This document shows, piece after piece, positions 58,850-64,000 of a DNA stretch of 64,000 nucleotides. The notes beneath the pieces were generated by a model. The model ran no database searches and was not told where the DNA came from. It was given only the letters and a program-made list of their open reading frames with translations. The DNA lies in the NCBI GenBank assembly GCA_922989275.2, contig OV277867.1, positions 5,270,001 to 5,334,000 on the forward strand, read 5' to 3'. Position 1 is the first letter of the stretch, and every line of letters starts with the position of its first letter. This DNA is from Gari tellinella. Taxonomy: Eukaryota > Mollusca > Bivalvia > Cardiida > Psammobiidae. The position numbers were made by a program, and so were the translations under genes.

Positions 58850-60260
58850 GTCTCCTTCACTATCTATATGAGCATAACCAACCCGGTTGTCACATATATC
58901 GTCATCGCAAGCACATGCGTCAGTGGGCTGCAGATTTTCTTTTTGGCATTTGCATCGCCTCGATGAGCAATACCTTTTGCATGCGCATCTTTTGAAACCA
59001 ATTATTGTAGAATGTATTTTGTCATTTTAATCAGAACAATGTGATTATTTCCAACGATGCCCTTACTAGCGTTAACTGGGGATGGTAGTTTGAGGTATTG
59101 CTTGGTGGCTGAATTCTAGATAAAAGACTGGTACGTTTGTAGTTATTTCTCTTCATAAATGTTCATTCAGTGCATCAGATGTCGGCGGGGGTTTCGCACT
59201 TGAAAAACAAAATCTGTCTTTGAGAACAGGTCATACCTGACACTGTCGATGTTTTCTTCTAGCATGTCGCTGTATAAACAGACACTGCCTGTGGCACAGA
59301 TTATGTCGCACGTATTGACATGCCTACTCGCTCCTCTCCAACTTCTCCATGTCCTTCAAGCAATGACACTATTCGTGACAATGGTGCTCCAACGTATCTT
59401 CCCCATTCCATAAAATGCACTATTAGAGTCACAACCCTCAACGCATGTATGACCGGCAAACATTTGAAAATATTTCTCCAAGGTCTGATGCTTTTGTCGT
59501 GCATATGAATAAAACGTTTTATTTGGCGTCTGAATATTTTATCCAATGCTATTCTGTGACAAAATTCTGCCACTTCGGAATCCACAGAACAATATTTGTA
59601 ACATGGAGCTCTCTCACGACGAATATTTGAAATCATTCTAGAGTTTGCCTCCTTATGGTCAGACCGTAGTTCTTCTACACTTTCACAACTTTTACTGCTT
59701 TATCTGTGTCTTTGGAACCGCCACCGATAAATACTGTCATATCATCTGGTAATTAATTTTCAAACTGATCAGTCAATTCTCTTACAACAAATTCCGCATT
59801 GATATTGTCGACCTTGTTGACAGGATTTAAAGGTAACTTTGTTATTTGCCTTGACATGGGCGTTTTGTTGTCTGGTTTCTTATTTCCTGCATCTCTACAT
59901 GCCCGTGTCTCGTTCTTTCTCCGGACTTGATAGATTTTTATTCATACTGGTAGTTATCCCCAACCAGAGCTGTGTATTTGAGTGCCACGCCTAACACTAC
60001 TGATGCAACTTTCTTAGAAACATCACCAAATGTTTTACAATCAGACCTTTTGGTGCATATCGTCCTAAACAACATCAATTCAATGACTAAAGCCCTGGGT
60101 GTTCTTTTTTGTCAAGCTGCTTTATTTCCACCTTTCCTTCAAACCTATACAATATTGCGGATTTTGTAGTTTTCTTCATGTTACCATCTAGATTGAATGG
60201 TGCCAAAGGAACGGGGTCAGCTCATATGAAACTAGAAGTTTCTAACGTCGATTTCACGAT
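58850..60260 (-). pseudogene. Relic of a multi-copy nuclease-like protein with Cys-rich C-terminus
   Basis: In minus-strand order, broken frames give SYELTPF (about 60215), SIKSGERTRHG (about 59920), TKRPCQGK (about 59865), and EELRSDHKEANSRMI (59630-59675). There follow FAGHTCVEGCDSNSAF (about 59415-59466), SVRYDLFSKTDF (about 59210-59246) and KPPPTSDALNEH (about 59170-59200). Last comes a cysteine cluster with CACKRYCSSRRCKC and DACACDDDICDN (58880-59005). The order matches an unnamed, repetitive family of invertebrate genomes, related to 51040-51690. The acidic motifs suggest a PIN/FEN-like nuclease core, and the Cys cluster resembles CXC/tesmin repeats (both inferred). Many stops and shifts show it is dead. 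An open stretch at 59301-59636 is a surviving piece, not a separate gene. Confidence 0.6.
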
Positions 60261-60640
60261 TTTTTCCGGCTACAGTCAACTCACTGAATAATTATCTATG
60301 TTAACGAATTCAATCTTCTTGATTGTCTTGATCTTCCCTGGTTTCTTCATTTAAGAGAATGTCTTGTTGTTTGGTTTGGCAATAGAGCCAAGCAATCAAT
60401 ACGAAAAGTTTCGTCGAACACCTCAGCGGTCGGCAAGTGTCCAGATCTATGGGACAGTCAAATCATTTGCTCTTGTCCCAGTGATTCATAAGCCCTTTCT
60501 CCGTAAGGGTAAGTGTATAGGTAGACCTTTATTTGGTTAGGATATACTCATTGGACCTGCATCCAGAACTGTTTGAAAGTAATATTGGGTTGGCAACTTC
60601 CAATTACGTTTCAACGTGGCTCAGAGACAGAAGGGAATAA

Positions 60641-60903
60641 GTGGCTATAATAAGGACCCACACTGGACACAACAGGCTTGTGTCACATATCTTTACCAAG
60701 ATGAAGATAGCCCCATCCCCTTGTGTACCTGTGGCCTTGAACAGCAAACGGCTTGGCATATACTGCAGAGGTGCCCACAACTGGACGAGAAAAGGAAGCA
60801 TATGTGGCCAGAGTCGATACATGTACAGACCAAGCTATATGGACGGATAGAGGAATCTAGGAGGATCACATCGTTCATGACAGAATCTGGACTGGCGTTG
60901 TAG
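60641..60903 (+). pseudogene. 3'-terminal fragment of a LINE ORF2 (R1/jockey-like)
   Basis: The block GHNRLVSHIFTKMKIAPSP precedes, in another frame, LCTCGLEQQTAWHILQRCPQ, which is a C-x-C...H-x4-C motif typical of the C-terminus of non-LTR reverse transcriptases after the RNase H domain. It ends with KLYGRIEESRRITSFMTESG and stop TAG at 60901-60903. The two parts join if one base was lost in a C-run near 60717-60720. Everything upstream is missing or unrecognisable. A 5'-truncated, inactive retrocopy is the simplest reading. Confidence 0.8.
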
Positions 60904-63200
60904 ACGGTGAACATGGCTCAGACAAAAATATCTTGAACAACGTCACTTTAACTGTTGATAGTGTAACAGTGAATGCTTCCTCTTGGAAACATGTATGTTT
61001 GTTTAGAAAGTTTATATTTAGTTGCATTCCAAAGCATTTAACCTATTCAATCACATAATGGTATGTGTTGACGTATCTAAGTGCAGCAGTTTACCATTGT
61101 CTTCCATTAAAGATATTTCTAAGATCTTCAAAAGCATCTACTGGAGTTATCACATTCAAATGAATGAAATTATAATGCTTTTGTAACACAGGACGCTATT
61201 TATTGTACATATATGTCTAGTTTTTGTTTTTCAAACGCCTTTATCCATATACATGCGTTGGGTTACTTTCTGAGGTACACATTCGTTGATCGACATATTT
61301 TAATATGTACATGATACGTAATCGTTTCTCTGCTCCATATTGCCATTTGATGTCTTGCGATGCCATGAAACCAAATTCAATCAATCAATCAATCACGAAG
61401 CTGGCACGTTTGGCGTTTAAAAATGCCCCCATTGATTTTTAGATCCATGATAATAGCCTTTTGGTACAAAGGTATGTTCCTTTCGCGTATGTCCACATGG
61501 CGGAGGTGGATTGGCAGGTTTATAAAATACTAGAAATAGTATCATATGAAGACTCAATGTAGTTGTGAATCAACCGCTTCTATATAAAGACTAAAATCAG
61601 CTGTGCGACAAGACTTAACAAATTGAAGAATCAGAAGATTCAGTTTATAGCAGTAATCTATATGTGGCTGATGGCACATGTTTAATCTACCCGTCAGATG
61701 ACAATGTATATGTAGCATTTTGGCCTAATAGAAATAATGTGTTTCTTGCTTGTTTCTGATGCACGCATTTTAGTTTGCAAATGTAATGACTGCCAATGAA
61801 GGGATGAGTTCTGCCACTATTCGAGATACCACAGTTAGTGAGTGCTGGTGTCACCTTTTACAGTCTAGCCCATCTCCAGACACACATTGCAGCGTATACA
61901 CGTAATTATGTTCAGTATACACTGCACCAAGTGAAGCAAGGGCCTTACAGTTTCTATCTGCGGACATTGCTATTGAAGTTTCTTTTCAAACATGAAGACG
62001 GGCTGATCGACTACCATACCTTGTGACTGGTCTTGGTTTATGTTGTTATATGGCTTTATCGTTTATGGAGGACTTCAAATCCTTGCCAAATTATTGAAGA
62101 ACGGTTAGATGACTAAATGAACTGAGACAACATGTATGGCATGGGTTTTAAAGTATTTGTGCTATACTGGCAAAGCAAACAGTCCATAAAGGACCCATTT
62201 AAACACCAAGATTTGTACATCTTTCGACAGCATGTGCCCTTCGCTTATCTGGAGAATTGCCACATGAAAGAGCATGCTGGCTGTATGTCCTCAAGGCATG
62301 ACCATGAACAGCCACATTACCATATTGATGCTTTAATGACAAATCTGTTAGTACAATATGTTATTTTAACATGCAGTTATGTGACAGTAATATATGTCGA
62401 CACTGTTTTTCATTTTATCAATACCATATAGTGACAATTGATTAGAATTGGATAATTTGACATATCCAACACCGTCTAAAGGCAATTTCAATGTCAGCAA
62501 TGAATTTATTGACCACAAATTAGCTAGAAATCATGTGTCACACCTAGTTCCAAGACAAAAATATTTTCGGGTATTTTCAAAATGGCCGACAAATTGGCCG
62601 ACGGCAGACATCTTGGATTTTTAGAAGTTTTGATTTTCATTTTCCCGATGGTTTTATGCAATTCCCATACAAAAAAGGAAAAATTAGCATCGTGATTTGA
62701 AGAGAAATTCACGTATCATGTCTACTAATAAGTTTATATACTGGGAAATAAGAAGCTGGAATTCAGTATTCAGGGGGAGATAATCAATGCTAATTTTCCG
62801 AGTCATCCGGCGGCCGTTTAACTTCAAACAAGTGCCATTCTGTAGAGAATACTTGCACCTTTAACATGATATAGGTCTCATAAATTCCGGCTATTTGGGG
62901 ACCTAGGGTACAGTCAGTCCTGAAACTAGTTGGCATGCTTTCCGTTTATAAGAATTAACATTGAACGTTGGTGGGTGGGGCAAGTAAAATGACTGTAGAA
63001 AAAATTCTGACCAATTTTGAAATTGGCATCCGCATAAAATCTTCATAAAAATGCATGATGAATTCGGAAATATAACTGAAAATTTTCTGCATCACCACTT
63101 GCAAAAAATTTTTTTCACTTGCCTGGGCGCCCTTACTATATTCCAATATTTGAATCCAGAAAAGCAACGAAGTTTCATTAGTAACATATGGATACCTATT
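60904..63200. other. Unassigned sequence
   Basis: Open frames at 61838-62026 and 62132-62431 (99 codons, with a His/Cys-containing HMKEHAGCMSSRHDHEQ stretch) are not recognised and lack neighbours. They could be remnants of an unknown element or chance. ATGGCCGACAAATTGGCCG occurs near 62581. Confidence 0.35.
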
Positions 63201-64000
63201 TTAACCCTTTACCACATAGCCTGTTTTTAATTTTTAAGACATATATATATGTTTATTTATTTAAGTCTCTTTCATGTACAAACATTGAATACATATCTTA
63301 AAACTAAAACAATTAGTACATGACCATTCATAATTAGAATTATAAGAGACTATCTACAAGTACATTACAACAGTATCATAATCTATTATCATTACATGCA
63401 TGAAATGCATAAAGATTAATTACAGAGTAAAAACCAAGTATCAGCCGCTAATTAAAAACAAAGAAAATCATTAGTTAAAAAAGAATTCAGTACCCTTAGA
63501 TTAAAAGAAGCCCTTATGTGCATTTAAGAAATTGTCTAAAACATCCAAATATCTCTATCGATCTGATATAAAAAAAAACAACAAAAAAACTTATTAGCAG
63601 CTGAAACTTGTAATGGTTAAAAATACAGAGACATTCAAATGAAAAAACAACAACAACAGTATATTAATTACTTACATAGATAAAACTGACGACGTTGAAG
63701 AATATTAAAACAGGTTTTGGCACATTGTCTAACTAAGGGTTGACTAGAGAACATTAACTTGAGTTGGTTATCTTTACTCAAATTAGAGAAGTTAGGGTCA
63801 TATAAACCAGCTTTTGAGCATAAATCTGATCTAATGTCACCATACATCGGACAGTCTAAAATGACAAGCATTTCATCCTCAATCACGTGAACATATGATC
63901 ACTTAAAGCAGGTTGAAAATAAAGCAGAATGCTTTAATCTTCCACTTGCTAGAATAAAGAAAATATTCTTTATGATACATTTTTATGACCGTAAAAATTG
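63201..64000 (-). mobile_element. Family B MITE split by a LINE fragment (copy B12)
   Basis: Begins TTAACCCTTTACCACATAGC. B sequence stops at about 63240, resumes at GATCACTTAAAGCAGG (63898), and runs off the window. Much of the hairpin's right arm is missing. Confidence 0.78.
63236..63890 (-). pseudogene. 3' end of a LINE with 3' UTR, inserted in family B
   Basis: The minus strand encodes an open stretch (63668-63886) containing EDEMLVILDCPMYGDIRSDL and a tail QCAKTCFNILQRRQFYLCK. This resembles the E-D-E...C-P-x-Y-x-x-x-R motif near the C-terminus of many invertebrate LINE ORF2 proteins. A 3' UTR of about 420 bp follows and ends in TAAATAAATAAACATATATA. ACATAT occurs on both sides of the insert in family B, a plausible target duplication. 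It is strongly 5'-truncated, so inactive. Clade unknown. Confidence 0.65.

Noticed and set aside
62132..62431. 99-codon frame with His/Cys-rich stretch as a zinc-binding protein
   Set aside because: Spacing does not fit a known zinc finger and no related sequence is seen nearby; kept only as unassigned.

Overview
The window looks like repeat-rich intergenic or intronic DNA from a metazoan, most likely a clam-like bivalve mollusc. No host gene can be supported. Coding potential is confined to decayed mobile-element fragments, and most of the rest is short non-autonomous elements, foldbacks, tandem repeats and AT-rich DNA. The bivalve call is an inference. It rests on a Penelope-like retroelement of the Naiad type with an in-frame UGA and a SECIS-like hairpin (selenoprotein Naiads are reported from clams and spiders), on the style of the palindromic MITEs, and on tRNA-headed SINEs. 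The species is not identified.

Autonomous-element remains. A 5'-truncated Naiad-like reverse transcriptase lies on the minus strand at about 1665-3975. Its 3' UTR recurs as a second, shorter copy at 36707-38130, where the internal CA run has grown to 953 bp. Three 3'-terminal LINE fragments lie at 33663-34009 (+), 60641-60903 (+) and about 63236-63890 (-). Two relics of an unnamed, multi-copy, nuclease-like protein family lie at about 51040-51690 (+) and 58850-60260 (-), the second with a cysteine-rich C-terminus.

Non-autonomous elements, named here by letter. A: about 250 bp, TA-flanked, ends CAGTGGAGAA, about 12 copies. B: about 250 bp, TTAA-flanked, ends CCCTTTACCCC, about 12 copies. C: about 210-250 bp, TTAA-flanked, ends with a TTCACTGCC motif. 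L: TA-flanked, ends CAGTGCTCCCTCTC. T and a second Tigger-like type: ends CAGTGAAACCCC and CAGTCGAAAC. D: about 240 bp, ends TGCCGGTGTAACGC. E: about 670-690 bp, carries a hairpin and TGACGTCA sites. F, G, H, I and J occur in one to three copies. Most carry long central hairpins. Families A, C and L share variants of one palindromic core, while B and T share another. Nesting is common (B in T in a Tigger-like MITE; E in B in L; LINE in B).

Layout. 1-4 kb: E copy, A copy, Naiad. 4-10 kb: A, B, D, G, H, J. 10-14 kb: hairpins, F, C, A. 14-16 kb: SINE and a 168-bp duplication. 16-21 kb: dense C, L, A and nested T/Tigger. 21-31 kb: A, a tRNA-like inverted pair, T, G, B, F, C and the nested L/B/E. 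31-36 kb: a LINE end and E. 36-38 kb: the Naiad UTR with the CA tract. 39-49 kb: a large palindrome, I, J, L, B, D and a hAT-like element. 49-54 kb: a nuclease-like pseudogene and a tandem array carrying YY1-type motifs. 54-57 kb: an A and B cluster. 57-58 kb: a repeat with nuclear-receptor-like half-sites. 58-64 kb: the nuclease/CXC pseudogene, LINE ends and a B element running off the window.
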